Source: Ructibacterium gallinarum
GTDB lineage: Bacteria > Bacillota > Clostridia > Monoglobales > Monoglobaceae
Reading direction: 5' to 3'
DNA: 64,000 nucleotides
Assembly: GCF_014982785.1 (NCBI RefSeq)
Contig: NZ_JADCKB010000009.1
Location: 1-64,000, forward strand
The notes beneath the pieces were generated by a model. The model was not told the DNA's origin, ran no database searches, and saw nothing but the letters and a program-made list of their open reading frames with translations. Below, piece after piece: positions 26,704 through 35,617 of the stretch. How positions within the stretch are numbered: position 1 is the stretch's first letter; each line of letters begins with the position of its first letter. Position numbers and translations under genes: made by a program.

Positions 26704-26742
26704 ACCTTTCACTCCTTTTTCCGAAAAAAATCGGAAGCTATG

Positions 26743-28419
26743 TCAAAAAAGACCGGTAATTTTTCCGTTTGCGTCAATATCCATCCGGTTTGCCGCAGGT
26801 TCTTTGGGAAGGCCTGGCATGGTCATGACATCGCCGGTCAAAGCGACGACAAACCCGGCGCCGGCAGAAACCCGAACCTCACGGACGGTAATAGAGAAAT
26901 CCGAGGGCCGTCCCAAAAGTTTGGGATCGTCTGAAAGGGAATATTGGGTTTTGGCCATACATACCGGAATGGTATCAAAGCCAAGCTGGGTCAGCTGGGC
27001 AATTTCCTTTTCTGCTTTGCCGGTGTAAACCACGCCGGAAGCACCGTAAATTTTTTCAGCAATAGCAGCAATTTTTTCTTTGATGGGAAGCTGTGCGTCA
27101 TAAATGGGCGCAAAGCGCTGGCTGCCGTCGTTGGTTTCTATCATTTCGGTTACCTTGCGGGCAAGGTCAGTGCCGCCGTCGCCACCTTTAGAAAAGACCT
27201 CACATAAAGAAACGGGGACATTCTTTTCTTTGCAGTAGTTTTCTGCAAAAGCAAGTTCGGCATCGGTATCGGTTGCAAAACGATTAAGAGCGACCACTAC
27301 GGGCAGACCATACTTCTGCATATTTTCAATATGCGCGCCCAGATTGACAATTCCTTTTTGCAGCGCAGCAAGGTTTTCTGTACCAAGCTCTGCTTTGGGA
27401 ACACCGCCGTTATATTTTAAAGCGCGGATAGTAGCCACCAGTACCACAAGAGAAGGCTTTAATCCGCCGAACCGGCATTTGATGTCAAAGAATTTTTCCG
27501 CTCCCAGATCAGAGCCAAAGCCGGCCTCTGTAATGCAGTAGTCAGCCAGCTTAAGTCCCAGCCGGGTTGCCTGAATGGAATTGCAGCCGTGGGCAATGTT
27601 GGCAAAGGGACCGCCGTGCATCAGACAAGGGGTATTTTCCAGTGTTTGAACCAGATTGGGCTTTAAGGCGTCTTTAAGCAGCAGTGCCATGGCGCCGTCC
27701 ACTTGCAGCTGTTTTGCAGTTACTGGCTGATTGTCATAATTATAGCCGATGACAATTCTTCCAAGACGCAGCTTTAAGTCCTCCATGTTATCAGCAAGAC
27801 ATAAAATTGCCATAATCTCACTGGCAACGGTAATCATAAAACCGTCCTCCCGGGGGAATCCGTTTGTTTTTCCCCCCAGTCCGACCACCACTTGCCGCAG
27901 TGCACGGTCGTTCATATCCAGACAGCGTTTCCAGGTAATCCGCCGGGGATCCAGTCCAAGAGTGTTGCCCTGGTGTATGTGGTTGTCAATGGCGGCAGAA
28001 AGAAGATTATTGGCAGCGGTAATTGCATGCATATCCCCAGTAAAATGTAGATTGATGTCCTCCATAGGAACAACTTGCGCATAGCCGCCGCCTGCTGCGC
28101 CGCCTTTCACTCCCATGACGGGACCCATGGACGGTTCCCGCAAGGCAATAATCGCATTTTTTCCAATTTTGGCCATAGCTTGACCCAGACCCACCGTAGT
28201 AGTGGTTTTTCCCTCCCCTGCGGGCGTGGGATTGATGGCGGTGACCAGAATCAGTTTTCCGTCTGGACGTGTTTTGACGGTGTTCCAGACATCATCCCCT
28301 AATTTGGCCTTGTATTTACCATAATATTCTAAATCATCTTCCGGAATCTGCAGCTTTGCTGCGATTTCACCAATCGGTTTCATAACGGCCGACTGGGCAA
28401 TCTCGATATCCGTTTTCAT
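26743..28419 (-). CDS. fhs: Formate-tetrahydrofolate ligase
   Basis: 558 residues, full length. It makes 10-formyl-THF from formate, THF and ATP, and is central to one-carbon metabolism and the Wood-Ljungdahl methyl branch. The ATP-binding segment [20 protein letters not shown] and the long [20 protein letters not shown] stretch are diagnostic. RBS GAGGAGG. It is followed by mnmG after 39 bases and may be cotranscribed with it. The only other folate gene here is the formyl-THF cyclo-ligase at 9 kb; no other acetogenesis gene is seen. Confidence 0.97.
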   Translation of the reverse strand: MKTDIEIAQSAVMKPIGEIAAKLQIPEDDLEYYGKYKAKLGDDVWNTVKTRPDGKLILVTAINPTPAGEGKTTTTVGLGQAMAKIGKNAIIALREPSMGPVMGVKGGAAGGGYAQVVPMEDINLHFTGDMHAITAANNLLSAAIDNHIHQGNTLGLDPRRITWKRCLDMNDRALRQVVVGLGGKTNGFPREDGFMITVASEIMAILCLADNMEDLKLRLGRIVIGYNYDNQPVTAKQLQVDGAMALLLKDALKPNLVQTLENTPCLMHGGPFANIAHGCNSIQATRLGLKLADYCITEAGFGSDLGAEKFFDIKCRFGGLKPSLVVLVATIRALKYNGGVPKAELGTENLAALQKGIVNLGAHIENMQKYGLPVVVALNRFATDTDAELAFAENYCKEKNVPVSLCEVFSKGGDGGTDLARKVTEMIETNDGSQRFAPIYDAQLPIKEKIAAIAEKIYGASGVVYTGKAEKEIAQLTQLGFDTIPVCMAKTQYSLSDDPKLLGRPSDFSITVREVRVSAGAGFVVALTGDVMTMPGLPKEPAANRMDIDANGKITGLF

Positions 28420-28452
28420 ACAAAACCCTCCTCGTTCGTGTCAGTAACTATT

Positions 28453-28481
28453 ATCTTATCACACCTTGCATAGGTTGTAAA
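28453..28481 (-). promoter_or_regulatory. Promoter of fhs
   Basis: On the minus strand TTTACA (28476-28481), 17 bases, TAAGAT (28453-28458). Confidence 0.65.
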
Positions 28482-28501
28482 CAATTTACGTCAAAATTCA
28501 C

Positions 28502-28539
28502 GAAAAATTCATGGACTGCCGCAAAAATCGGCAGTCCAT
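28502..28539 (-). terminator. Terminator of the permease-aminopeptidase operon
   Basis: Perfect 11-bp stem ATGGACTGCCG (28511-28521) with CGGCAGTCCAT (28529-28539); on the minus strand the tail is GAATTTTTC. It separates this operon from fhs. Confidence 0.85.
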
Positions 28540-28544
28540 AAAAC

Positions 28545-29855
28545 TTAAACAAAAGAATAATTTCCGTCGGCATCAGAGAAAAGCGCGGTTTTGTAAAAAG
28601 CAGTTACGGCCTCAATCAGATAGAGGGTATCCATAGCGCCGGCTGTTTCAAAGGCGGAGTGCATGGCCAATTGAGCAAGGCCAATATCTGCGGAATTAAC
28701 CGAAACCTTTCCGGCGGATAAATTGCCTAAAGTAGAACCGCCGGGGATGTCACTGCGGTTGACGTATTTTTGAACCGGCACATTTGCGGTTTTGCAGATT
28801 TTCTGGAAAATTGCTTCCGAGACGCCGTCTGTCGTATATTTTTGCGCGGCGTTATATTTGATGACAACACCGCCGTTCAGCCTGGGACGATGTCCCGGAT
28901 CTGCCTTGTCCGGCTGGTTGGGGTGGACGGCATGGCCATTGTCCGCGGACAGCATGAAGCTGGAGGAAAGCCGCCGCAAATATTCAGTGTGGTCTAGTGA
29001 CAGAGCGGCACAAATTCGCTGAAGAATATCCTGAAGAAAGGTGGAGGCGGCGCCCTGTTTGGTGCCAGATCCTACCTCTTCATTGTCAAATACGCAAAAT
29101 ACCGGTAAAGAACGAGGATTTTCTCCAGCAAGAAATCCTTTTAGGGTGCCAAACACACATTGCAGGTCATCAAGCCGCGGTGCGGAGACAAACTCGTTTT
29201 GATGTCCCCATAGGGTACCTTCATTTCGGCAATAGACGAACAGGTCAGACCCTAGGATATTCTCTGGCTGTGTACCAGCTGCCTTGGCGATCATGGGCCA
29301 AAATTGTTTTTCTGCAGTTTGGTCGCCAAACAGGGGCAGCATATCTTTTTGAGGATTGAGGGCACCGTTTTCGTTGATGCTCCGGTTCATGTGAATGGCA
29401 AGGCTGGGAATCAAAAGAAGATCCCGGTCAATATGAACCAGTTTTGTGGCAACGCCTTTTCCAGTATTTATGATGACCCGTCCGGCAATAGATAAAGGAC
29501 GGTCCAGCCAGGAGGAGAGAATCATACCGCCGTATTTTTCAGTGTTTAACTTGATATAAGTGTTTTCCGCATTCATTTCTGGATCTGGCTTGATTTTAAA
29601 GGCAGGGGATTCGCTATGGCTTGCTGTCAGCATAAAGCCGGAAAAATCATTTTCTGGAATCCGAAAGGCAATGATCGAAGATAGGTTGCGGGTCACAAAA
29701 TATCGTCCGCCTTTTTCTATGTTCCATTCCTCTCCTTCGGAAAGATGGATATACCCTGCATCGGACAGCTGTTTCCCTGCCGCCGAGATGGTATGATAGC
29801 TGCTGGGACATTGTTTGATAAATTCCAGCAATTCTTTGGTTTGTTCTTGAGACAT
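28545..29855 (-). CDS. M18-family aminopeptidase
   Basis: 436 residues. This is a cytoplasmic dinuclear zinc aminopeptidase of the M18 (aspartyl aminopeptidase) family that trims N-terminal, often acidic, residues. Metal-site segments are TASHSESPAFKIKP, SAPRLDDLQCVF, FDNEEVGSGTKQG and SADNGHAVHPNQ. The C-terminal IPGGSTLGNLSAG and DIGLAQLAMHSAFE are typical. The first motif has Glu where many relatives have Asp. It lies 18 bases after the permease gene, suggesting joint amino-acid or peptide use. Confidence 0.92.
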   Translation of the reverse strand: MSQEQTKELLEFIKQCPSSYHTISAAGKQLSDAGYIHLSEGEEWNIEKGGRYFVTRNLSSIIAFRIPENDFSGFMLTASHSESPAFKIKPDPEMNAENTYIKLNTEKYGGMILSSWLDRPLSIAGRVIINTGKGVATKLVHIDRDLLLIPSLAIHMNRSINENGALNPQKDMLPLFGDQTAEKQFWPMIAKAAGTQPENILGSDLFVYCRNEGTLWGHQNEFVSAPRLDDLQCVFGTLKGFLAGENPRSLPVFCVFDNEEVGSGTKQGAASTFLQDILQRICAALSLDHTEYLRRLSSSFMLSADNGHAVHPNQPDKADPGHRPRLNGGVVIKYNAAQKYTTDGVSEAIFQKICKTANVPVQKYVNRSDIPGGSTLGNLSAGKVSVNSADIGLAQLAMHSAFETAGAMDTLYLIEAVTAFYKTALFSDADGNYSFV

Positions 29856-29873
29856 AAAATCACAGCCCTTCTG

Positions 29874-31298
29874 TTATTTTATTGATTGTTGCTGTTTTCG
29901 CCGTGCGGCCAGAGGCAGAAGAAATCCCAGCCCCAGCAAAATAAACGGGGTTAAAATATTCATAAAAAGCTCAAACGCGGATTCGGCGTTGAGTATTCCG
30001 CTGATGCAGGAATAGGCAGTTAAGACGAAACACCAGGCGCCGGCTGCCATGCCAAGCCAGCGATTTTTGACAAACCGGTAAGCAGGATCCCAGCAATCCC
30101 GGCGGCGCATTGCCACATATGCGGCAAAAACCCAGAGATAACGCAGAGGCATACAGATGGCATTGAGCCGGATCAGGTATTTCACAATCTGATTGACACT
30201 GCCAATGCCAAATACGGGAAGAATCAGCAGAATGCTTACAATAATAGCAATCAGCCAATAGCCGTTGATGTACACCCCGTATTTATTTTTTTTCATCAAA
30301 ACCGGTGGAATATAGCTGCTGTCTGCACTGTCAAGCAGAATGCGCAGCGGTGCATCAATGGATACAATGATAACCGAAACCTGACCGATGAAATAGGCAA
30401 TTGCGTAAATGATCATCAGCAAATTACCTACGCCGTAAAACTCTCCTACCTTCTGAAATGCGAAGTATGCGCCGTTGGTCATAAAGTCATCGGGAATATT
30501 GGAAGAATCGACGATCATGCCAAGGGCAAGCGTGCCCAAAACAGCACAGATCATTACCATCACTGCAAGGGCAATCATTCCTTTGGGAAACCCGTGTCCT
30601 GGATCTTTCATTTTATTGACATAGGGAGAAATTTTTTCACATCCGCCAACAGCTAAAATCAGGATAGACATATTCATCCAGAATTTCAGGTCAAAACTGG
30701 GCCGGAAGCTGTCCCATGACCAGGTGATGGGCTGTATTCCCTGTCCGCTGGTTACTGCCGGGGCGGCAAGCATCATCAAGATAAATAAAATGGACATGAC
30801 AAACATGGAAGTGCCGGCCGCGGAAGCAATTTTTTTAATCCAGGAAAGCCCCCGGCTGGCCATGTAAAGGCAGAGAGAAAATAGCACAAGCCCACCTAAA
30901 TGCAGCGTGGCGGCGCTGATTTGACTGACCCTGCCGTCGCCAAAAATAACCCAGCCTGCCGCGATCAGTGCAGTGGTAGGTTTTTGGGAAATATACGGCA
31001 TATGCACGATCCAGTATGTCCAGCCGGCATAAAAAGCCATGCGCGGACCGATGGTTTCGTGTACCCAGGAGCTGACGCCCCCCTCCGCATTGCGAAAGGC
31101 AGAACCAAGTTCGCCAACCATCAAGGCATAGGGGACAAAGTACAGGACAAATACCATAATCCACGGAACAATAGAGCGAAGCCCTCCGTAAACGGCAAAG
31201 CCGTTAATCACATTTCCAAATCCCCAGACGGTGGAAAAGGCCATCAATGCAAGTGTGTACCACATGATTTTTTTTTCGTTGTTTGCTTCTTTTTTCAT
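29874..31298 (-). CDS. APC-superfamily amino-acid permease
   Basis: 474 residues with about twelve membrane segments. The N-terminal segment MWYTLALMAFSTVWGFGNVI is followed by LMVGELGSAFRNAEGGVSSW, matching the glutamate:GABA-antiporter/YjeM-like branch of the APC superfamily. The actual substrate is not determinable. I chose ATG 31298 with GGGGGA about 8 bases upstream; an in-frame TTG at 31313 is adjacent to the only other purine run and unlikely. It is the first gene of an operon with the M18 aminopeptidase. Confidence 0.9.
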   Translation of the reverse strand: MKKEANNEKKIMWYTLALMAFSTVWGFGNVINGFAVYGGLRSIVPWIMVFVLYFVPYALMVGELGSAFRNAEGGVSSWVHETIGPRMAFYAGWTYWIVHMPYISQKPTTALIAAGWVIFGDGRVSQISAATLHLGGLVLFSLCLYMASRGLSWIKKIASAAGTSMFVMSILFILMMLAAPAVTSGQGIQPITWSWDSFRPSFDLKFWMNMSILILAVGGCEKISPYVNKMKDPGHGFPKGMIALAVMVMICAVLGTLALGMIVDSSNIPDDFMTNGAYFAFQKVGEFYGVGNLLMIIYAIAYFIGQVSVIIVSIDAPLRILLDSADSSYIPPVLMKKNKYGVYINGYWLIAIIVSILLILPVFGIGSVNQIVKYLIRLNAICMPLRYLWVFAAYVAMRRRDCWDPAYRFVKNRWLGMAAGAWCFVLTAYSCISGILNAESAFELFMNILTPFILLGLGFLLPLAARRKQQQSIK

Positions 31299-31328
31299 AC
31301 CTGTGTCCCCCAATCCTTTTTTTCTTTC

Positions 31329-31357
31329 AGTATAATCTATTTTTTCTAATAAGTAAA
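31329..31357 (-). promoter_or_regulatory. Promoter of the permease-aminopeptidase operon
   Basis: On the minus strand TTTACT (31352-31357), 17 bases, TATACT (31329-31334), about 31 bases before the permease ATG. The upstream terminator therefore need not be part of this mRNA. Confidence 0.7.
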
Positions 31358-31418
31358 GGAAAATATGCTGTAGTATATCCGAAAACAGTTTGTGCTTTTG
31401 TTTTAAAAATTATACAAA

Positions 31419-31503
31419 AAAAGCCCCCATTGCGCGGATCTTCGCAACGGGGATCGAGAAGAATTTATGCGGAACACTAAGAATTACTCTTGAATGTTTC
31501 GCT
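31419..31503 (-). ncRNA. Candidate small RNA
   Basis: A minus-strand TATAAT (31510-31515) would start an RNA near 31503. It ends at a hairpin, CCCCGTTGCG with CGCAATGGGG, followed by GC and seven T at about 31419-31425. The span is about 85 bases. A small AAGA-TCTT hairpin precedes the terminator. The -35 region is poor (CAATTA), so an activator may be needed. It resembles no RNA family I recognise. A GTG-started frame of about 24 codons runs through it but has no ribosome site. Confidence 0.4.
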
Positions 31504-31523
31504 GTTTTCATTATAGCACGACA

Positions 31524-31545
31524 GGTGTCCTATAATTGGGACACC
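31524..31545. promoter_or_regulatory. Palindromic operator candidate
   Basis: GGTGTCC (31524-31530) and GGACACC (31539-31545) form a perfect 7-bp inverted repeat with an 8-base AT-rich spacer. It covers the -35 position of the minus-strand TATAAT promoter and itself contains a plus-strand TATAAT (31531-31536). The binding protein is unknown. Confidence 0.5.
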
Positions 31546-31648
31546 AGGTAAAATTTTTCAAAAAAATAAATAAAAAACGTATATTTTTTATTTTTTGACA
31601 TTTAAAAGTCGAATTATAAAGTTATTATTTTTATAAAAAGATAGTTTC

Positions 31649-31678
31649 GGCATAAAATCCGCAATATGGCAAATACTA
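31649..31678 (+). promoter_or_regulatory. Sigma-G/sigma-F-like promoter of spoVA
   Basis: GGCATA (31649-31654), 17 bases, AATACTA (31672-31678). The known sigma-G pattern is TGMATA and CATNNTA at 17-18 bases, so one mismatch in each element. The position just ahead of spoVAC supports it, since spoVA operons are forespore-expressed in Bacillus. Confidence 0.6.
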
Positions 31679-31702
31679 AAGTGCAAGGAAGAGGTGATAA
31701 TC

Positions 31703-32155
31703 ATGCAGTATAATCAACAGGAATATCAGAAATATTTAGAAAAGAAATCGCCGAACAGTCCGCTGTTAAAAAATGTTTTATTTGCTTTTGTAATTGGCGG
31801 GGCAATTTGCACCATAGGTCAGGCAGTGACGGATTTTTATCAAACCATTGCCGGGTTGGAGGAGTCTACGGCACGGACTGCGGCGAGCATTACCATGATT
31901 TTTTTTGGAGCATTGCTTACCGGAATGGATGTGTACTGCAAAATTGGAAAGTATGCTGGAGCAGGAACGCTGGTACCCATTACTGGTTTTGCCAATTCCA
32001 TTGTATCTCCTGCCATGGAGTTTAAAAAAGAAGGATTGGTGCTGGGGCTTGCGTCAAAAATGTTTGTCATAGCGGGGCCGGTTTTGGTATATGGAATTAC
32101 GGCTTCGGTGGGTGTTGGAATAATATATTATATTATACGGTTTATAGGGGGATAG
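31703..32155 (+). CDS. spoVAC: Stage V sporulation protein AC
   Basis: 150 residues, a small membrane protein of the SpoVA channel that moves Ca-dipicolinate into the forespore and out at germination. SpoVAC is the mechanosensitive part in Bacillus. After a polar N-terminus (about 25 residues) come four or five hydrophobic helices, with KYAGAGTLVPITGFANS and the SPAMEFKKEG turn typical of SpoVAC/AE. I chose ATG 31703 with AGAGGTGA just upstream. It is first of the three-gene spoVAC-AD-AE operon. Confidence 0.95.
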   Translation: MQYNQQEYQKYLEKKSPNSPLLKNVLFAFVIGGAICTIGQAVTDFYQTIAGLEESTARTAASITMIFFGALLTGMDVYCKIGKYAGAGTLVPITGFANSIVSPAMEFKKEGLVLGLASKMFVIAGPVLVYGITASVGVGIIYYIIRFIGG

Positions 32156-32158
32156 GAC

Positions 32159-33169
32159 ATGGAAAAAAGACATGGCAGGCAGACAGTTGGTTTTCAAGGA
32201 GATGTCAGAATCTGTGCTTATGCATCGGTGGCAGGGCAAAAGGAAAAAGAAGGCCCGCTGGGGGAGTGCTTTGATATTGTTATGCCGGATGCGGAATGGA
32301 ATGAGGAGACATGGGAAAAAACAGAGAGTAAAATGCAGAAAGAAGTTTTAAAGGCTGCATTGCGGAAAGCGGAATTAAAGTCGGAAGATCTTCACTACAT
32401 TTTGGCAGGAGATCTGCTCAATCAGTGCATTGGCGCTGGATTTGGCCTTCGGGAAATGGAAGTTCCTTTTCTGGGGATTTACGGGGCGTGTTCCACTATG
32501 ATCGAGGGACTGAGTTTAGGAGCTATGCTGATAGATGGCGGATTTGCCGAGTATGCGGCGGCGGTGACTTCCAGCCATTTTTGTACCGCAGAGCGGCAGT
32601 ATCGAATGCCCCTGGAATACGGCGGGCAACGGACGCCCACCGCTCAGTGGACAGTGACTGGCGCTGGAGCAGTGATTCTGGCAAAGCAAGGGGCTGGACC
32701 TAAGGTGACGCACATCACCACTGGTAAGATTATGGATATGGGAGTGAAGGATGCTAACAATATGGGGGGCGCTATGGCGCCGGCGGCATTTGATACTCTT
32801 TGCGCGCATTTTAGGGATTTGGGCAGAGGCCCGGCGGATTATGATCTGATTTTAACTGGAGATTTGGGCGTGATAGGCCGTGAAATTCTGATTGAAATGA
32901 TGGAAAAGGAAGGTTATGATATCTCTAAAAATTATCAGGACTGCGGATGTATGATTTATGATCGGGAAAAGGTAGATGTCCATGCGGGCGGAAGCGGCTG
33001 CGGCTGTGTCGCATCCGTGCTTTGCGGCAGAATTTTAGAGGGACTGCGGCAGAAAGAATGGAAAAAGGTTCTTGTAATTGGAACGGGCGCCATGCTCAGT
33101 ACTACCTCGAGTTTACAGGGCGAATCGGTACCGGGCATTGCCCATGCGGCTGTTTTATCGGCAGAGTGA
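32159..33169 (+). CDS. spoVAD: Stage V sporulation protein AD
   Basis: 336 residues. SpoVAD is the dipicolinate-binding subunit, with a thiolase-like fold but no thiolase chemistry. Visible are GGAMAPAAFDTL, LILTGDLGVIGREIL, the GIYGACSTMIEGLSLGAM segment with the thiolase-elbow cysteine, and HAGGSGCGCVASVL near the end. It starts 3 bases after spoVAC. The conserved order AC-AD-AE is intact. Confidence 0.96.
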   Translation: MEKRHGRQTVGFQGDVRICAYASVAGQKEKEGPLGECFDIVMPDAEWNEETWEKTESKMQKEVLKAALRKAELKSEDLHYILAGDLLNQCIGAGFGLREMEVPFLGIYGACSTMIEGLSLGAMLIDGGFAEYAAAVTSSHFCTAERQYRMPLEYGGQRTPTAQWTVTGAGAVILAKQGAGPKVTHITTGKIMDMGVKDANNMGGAMAPAAFDTLCAHFRDLGRGPADYDLILTGDLGVIGREILIEMMEKEGYDISKNYQDCGCMIYDREKVDVHAGGSGCGCVASVLCGRILEGLRQKEWKKVLVIGTGAMLSTTSSLQGESVPGIAHAAVLSAE

Positions 33170-33183
33170 AGAAAGGAGAAAGC

Positions 33184-33540
33184 ATGCAGTATGTAAATGC
33201 ATTCTGGGTAGGTGGATTGATTTGTGCCATTGCTCAGGTTTTGATTGATAAAACAAAATTGACGCCAGCCAGAATTTTGGTTTTGTTTGTGGTAACTGGA
33301 ACCGTGCTTGGCGGGCTTGGCCTGTATGATCCTTTGGTGCGATTCGCGGGGGCCGGGGCATCCATTCCCATTGTGGGATTTGGAAATGTACTGGCGCAGG
33401 GCGTGATTAAAGGGGTGCAGGAACACGGTATTTTGGGGATCTTGACCGGAGGTGCAGAGGCTGCCGCCGGAGGAATCACCGCATCCATTGTGTTTGGCTT
33501 TTTAGCGGCGCTGATTTTTAAACCTAAGGTAAAATCCTGA
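33184..33540 (+). CDS. spoVAE: Stage V sporulation protein AE
   Basis: 118 residues, a four-helix membrane protein homologous to SpoVAC (shared RFAGAGASIPIVGFGNVLAQ against KYAGAGTLVPITGFANS). It is the third membrane component of the SpoVA dipicolinate channel (SpoVAEb type). ATG 33184 follows AAAGGAG. No strong terminator is seen after it, only a weak TTGCT/AGCAA hairpin near 33567-33585. Confidence 0.94.
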   Translation: MQYVNAFWVGGLICAIAQVLIDKTKLTPARILVLFVVTGTVLGGLGLYDPLVRFAGAGASIPIVGFGNVLAQGVIKGVQEHGILGILTGGAEAAAGGITASIVFGFLAALIFKPKVKS

Positions 33541-33671
33541 TTTTTTGTGCGTGGAGGGGCAATCTTTGCTATATAATTGAGCAAGATATGAAATGTTTTT
33601 CTGTTTTAACGTGATATAATGGTAACAAAGTGCTGTTTTATCTTAGGAAAACAGAAAGGATGTGCACAAAG

Positions 33672-34724
33672 ATGAAAATGACATTTCGGTGGTACGGAGA
33701 AGAGGATCCGGTAACACTGGATCATATTCGGCAAATACCAGGTATGACCGGAGTGGTTACGGCGGTATATTCTGTGCCGGCGGGAGAGATTTGGCCGCGG
33801 AAGGAAATTGCCCATATGAAGGAGCTGGTCCAAGCCAAAGGACTTGAGATGGAGGTCATTGAAAGCGTTCCGGTGCATGAGGATATTAAGCTGCGCCGAG
33901 GGGACTATAAAAGGTATATCGAAAATTATAAAGAGAATATCCGTTCTTTGGCTGAAGCGGGAGTGAAATGCATATGCTATAATTTTATGCCGGTCTTTGA
34001 CTGGACCCGTTCCCGTTTGGATCAACCTTTGCCGGACGGATCCAATGCGCTTGTCTATTATAAGGAAGATGTGGGGAAGATGGATCCAACCCGTTTGACT
34101 TTGCCGGGATGGGACGCATCCTATTCACCCAAGGAAATTGCCGGATTAATTGAGGCGTATCAAAAGCAGGGAGAAGAGGGCCTATGGGAAAGTTTGGCAT
34201 ATTTTATCCAAGAGATCATGCCTGTGGCGGCAGAGTGCGATGTGAATATGGCGATTCATCCCGATGACCCGCCCTGGTCCATTTTTGGTATTCCCCGGAT
34301 TATCACTTCTGAGGAAAATATTGACAGGTTTTTGGCTTTGTATAATGATTCCCATCATGGCCTGACATTATGCAGCGGCAGCCTTGGGTGTACCAAAGCC
34401 AATGACTATGTACATATGGTGAAAAAATATGGCAAAGCTGGAAGGATCCACTTTGCCCATGTGCGGAATGTAAAAATTTTAGAGGATGGTTCCTTTGAGG
34501 AAAGCGCCCATTATTCTCCCTGTGGTTCTTTGGATATTGTGGAGATTTTAAAGGCATATCATGAGGTAAATTTTAAAGGATATTTGCGTCCCGATCATGG
34601 ACGGATGATATGGGGCGAGACCGGAAAACCCGGCTATGGATTATATGACCGGGCTTTGGGCGCTATGTATATGACTGGAATCTGGGAAACCCTGGATAAA
34701 CTGAAAGGAGAGATACAGAAATGA
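33672..34724 (+). CDS. uxuA: Mannonate dehydratase
   Basis: 350 residues. It dehydrates D-mannonate to 2-keto-3-deoxygluconate, a step in glucuronate breakdown. The protein begins MKMTFRWYGEEDPVTLDHIR, as in other UxuA. Metal- and substrate-site segments include MAIHPDDPPW, TLCSGSLG, IHFAHVRNV and LRPDHGRMIWGE. I chose ATG 33672 by family alignment. A TATAAT at 33615-33620 is a likely -10 box, but the -35 is poor, suggesting activator or catabolite control. The stop overlaps the next start (ATGA). Confidence 0.95.
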   Translation: MKMTFRWYGEEDPVTLDHIRQIPGMTGVVTAVYSVPAGEIWPRKEIAHMKELVQAKGLEMEVIESVPVHEDIKLRRGDYKRYIENYKENIRSLAEAGVKCICYNFMPVFDWTRSRLDQPLPDGSNALVYYKEDVGKMDPTRLTLPGWDASYSPKEIAGLIEAYQKQGEEGLWESLAYFIQEIMPVAAECDVNMAIHPDDPPWSIFGIPRIITSEENIDRFLALYNDSHHGLTLCSGSLGCTKANDYVHMVKKYGKAGRIHFAHVRNVKILEDGSFEESAHYSPCGSLDIVEILKAYHEVNFKGYLRPDHGRMIWGETGKPGYGLYDRALGAMYMTGIWETLDKLKGEIQK

Positions 34725-35566
34725 AACTGCCGTTTCAAATTGATTTAACAGGAAAGGTGGCAGTGGTGACCGGCGCTGGCGGCGTATTGTGTTCCATGTT
34801 TGCTGAAGCATTGGCGCAGACCGGCGCGAAGGTGGCACTGCTGGATTTAAACGAAGAGGCTGCCAACGCATTTGCACAGGAAATCGTAAAGAACGGCGGC
34901 ATTGCCAAAGGCTATTGCTGCAATGTACTGGACAAGGATAGTCTGGAAAAGGCGCATGCCCAGGTTTTGGAGGATTTCGGAAGCTGTGATATTCTTATTA
35001 ACGGTGCGGGGGGCAATAATCCAAAAGCCACCACGGATGATGAATATTTTGAGCCGGAAGATTTGGGAAAGGTGAAAACCTTTTTTGATCTGGACAAGTC
35101 TGGCGTTGAATTTGTATTTAATCTGAATTTTTTGGGAACCTTGCTGCCTACGCAGGTGTTTGCCAAGGATATGCTGGAAAAAGAAGACGCAAGCATCATC
35201 AATATTTCCAGCATGAATGCTTACACGCCGCTGACCAAAATTCCGGCATACAGCGGTGCCAAAGCGGCCATATCCAACTTTACCCAGTGGCTGGCAGTGC
35301 ATTTTTCGCGGACGGGAATTCGCTGCAACGCCATTGCTCCCGGTTTTTTTGTGACCAAGCAGAATGAAAAGCTGCTGTTTCATGATGACGGTACGCCCAC
35401 ACCGCGTACTGGGAAAATCTTAAATAGCACGCCTATGAACCGATTTGGGGAAGCCCAGGAATTATTGGGCGCTCTGCTGTTTTTGGTGTCCAAAGAGGCG
35501 TCTGGGTTTGTCAATGGAATTGTCATTCCGGTAGATGGAGGTTTTTCCGCTTATTCTGGCGTATAA
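34721..35566 (+). CDS. uxuB: SDR-family oxidoreductase, probable mannonate oxidoreductase
   Basis: 281 residues, a classical short-chain dehydrogenase: GAGGVLCSMFAEALA (nucleotide binding, TGxxxGxG-like), NGAGGNNP, catalytic Ser in NISSMNAY and YSGAKAA. The insertion after the NAGG-like motif (TTDDEYFEPEDLGKVKTFF) is typical of the SDR-type fructuronate reductase (YjmF/UxuB of Bacillus) rather than the unrelated E. coli UxuB. It would interconvert fructuronate and mannonate, supplying uxuA. The role rests on family and position. Confidence 0.9.
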   Translation: MKLPFQIDLTGKVAVVTGAGGVLCSMFAEALAQTGAKVALLDLNEEAANAFAQEIVKNGGIAKGYCCNVLDKDSLEKAHAQVLEDFGSCDILINGAGGNNPKATTDDEYFEPEDLGKVKTFFDLDKSGVEFVFNLNFLGTLLPTQVFAKDMLEKEDASIINISSMNAYTPLTKIPAYSGAKAAISNFTQWLAVHFSRTGIRCNAIAPGFFVTKQNEKLLFHDDGTPTPRTGKILNSTPMNRFGEAQELLGALLFLVSKEASGFVNGIVIPVDGGFSAYSGV

Positions 35567-35573
35567 TTAGGAA

Positions 35574-35616
35574 ACGGCCGCGGCTTCTTCAAACAAGAAG
35601 CCGCGGCCGTTTTTTA
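35574..35616 (+). terminator. Terminator of uxuAB
   Basis: A 16-bp stem ACGGCCGCGGCTTCTT (35574-35589) with AAGAAGCCGCGGCCGT (35595-35610), then TTTTT. It is very stable and separates uxuB from the convergent PTS gene, whose stop lies at its edge. Confidence 0.95.
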
Positions 35617-35617
35617 C

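Larger units (their letters stand above)
31299..31702. other. Long intergenic region before spoVAC
   Basis: About 400 bases. From left to right it holds the permease promoter (31329-31357), a strong minus-strand hairpin terminator (about 31419-31456), a minus-strand TATAAT at 31510-31515 with a palindrome beside it (31524-31545), an AT-rich stretch, and a sigma-G-like promoter for spoVA. The middle part is best explained as a small RNA gene. Confidence 0.6.

Noticed and set aside
33590-33605. Catabolite-response (cre) site before uxuA
   Set aside because: The outer bases fit, but the central CG that defines a cre site is missing.
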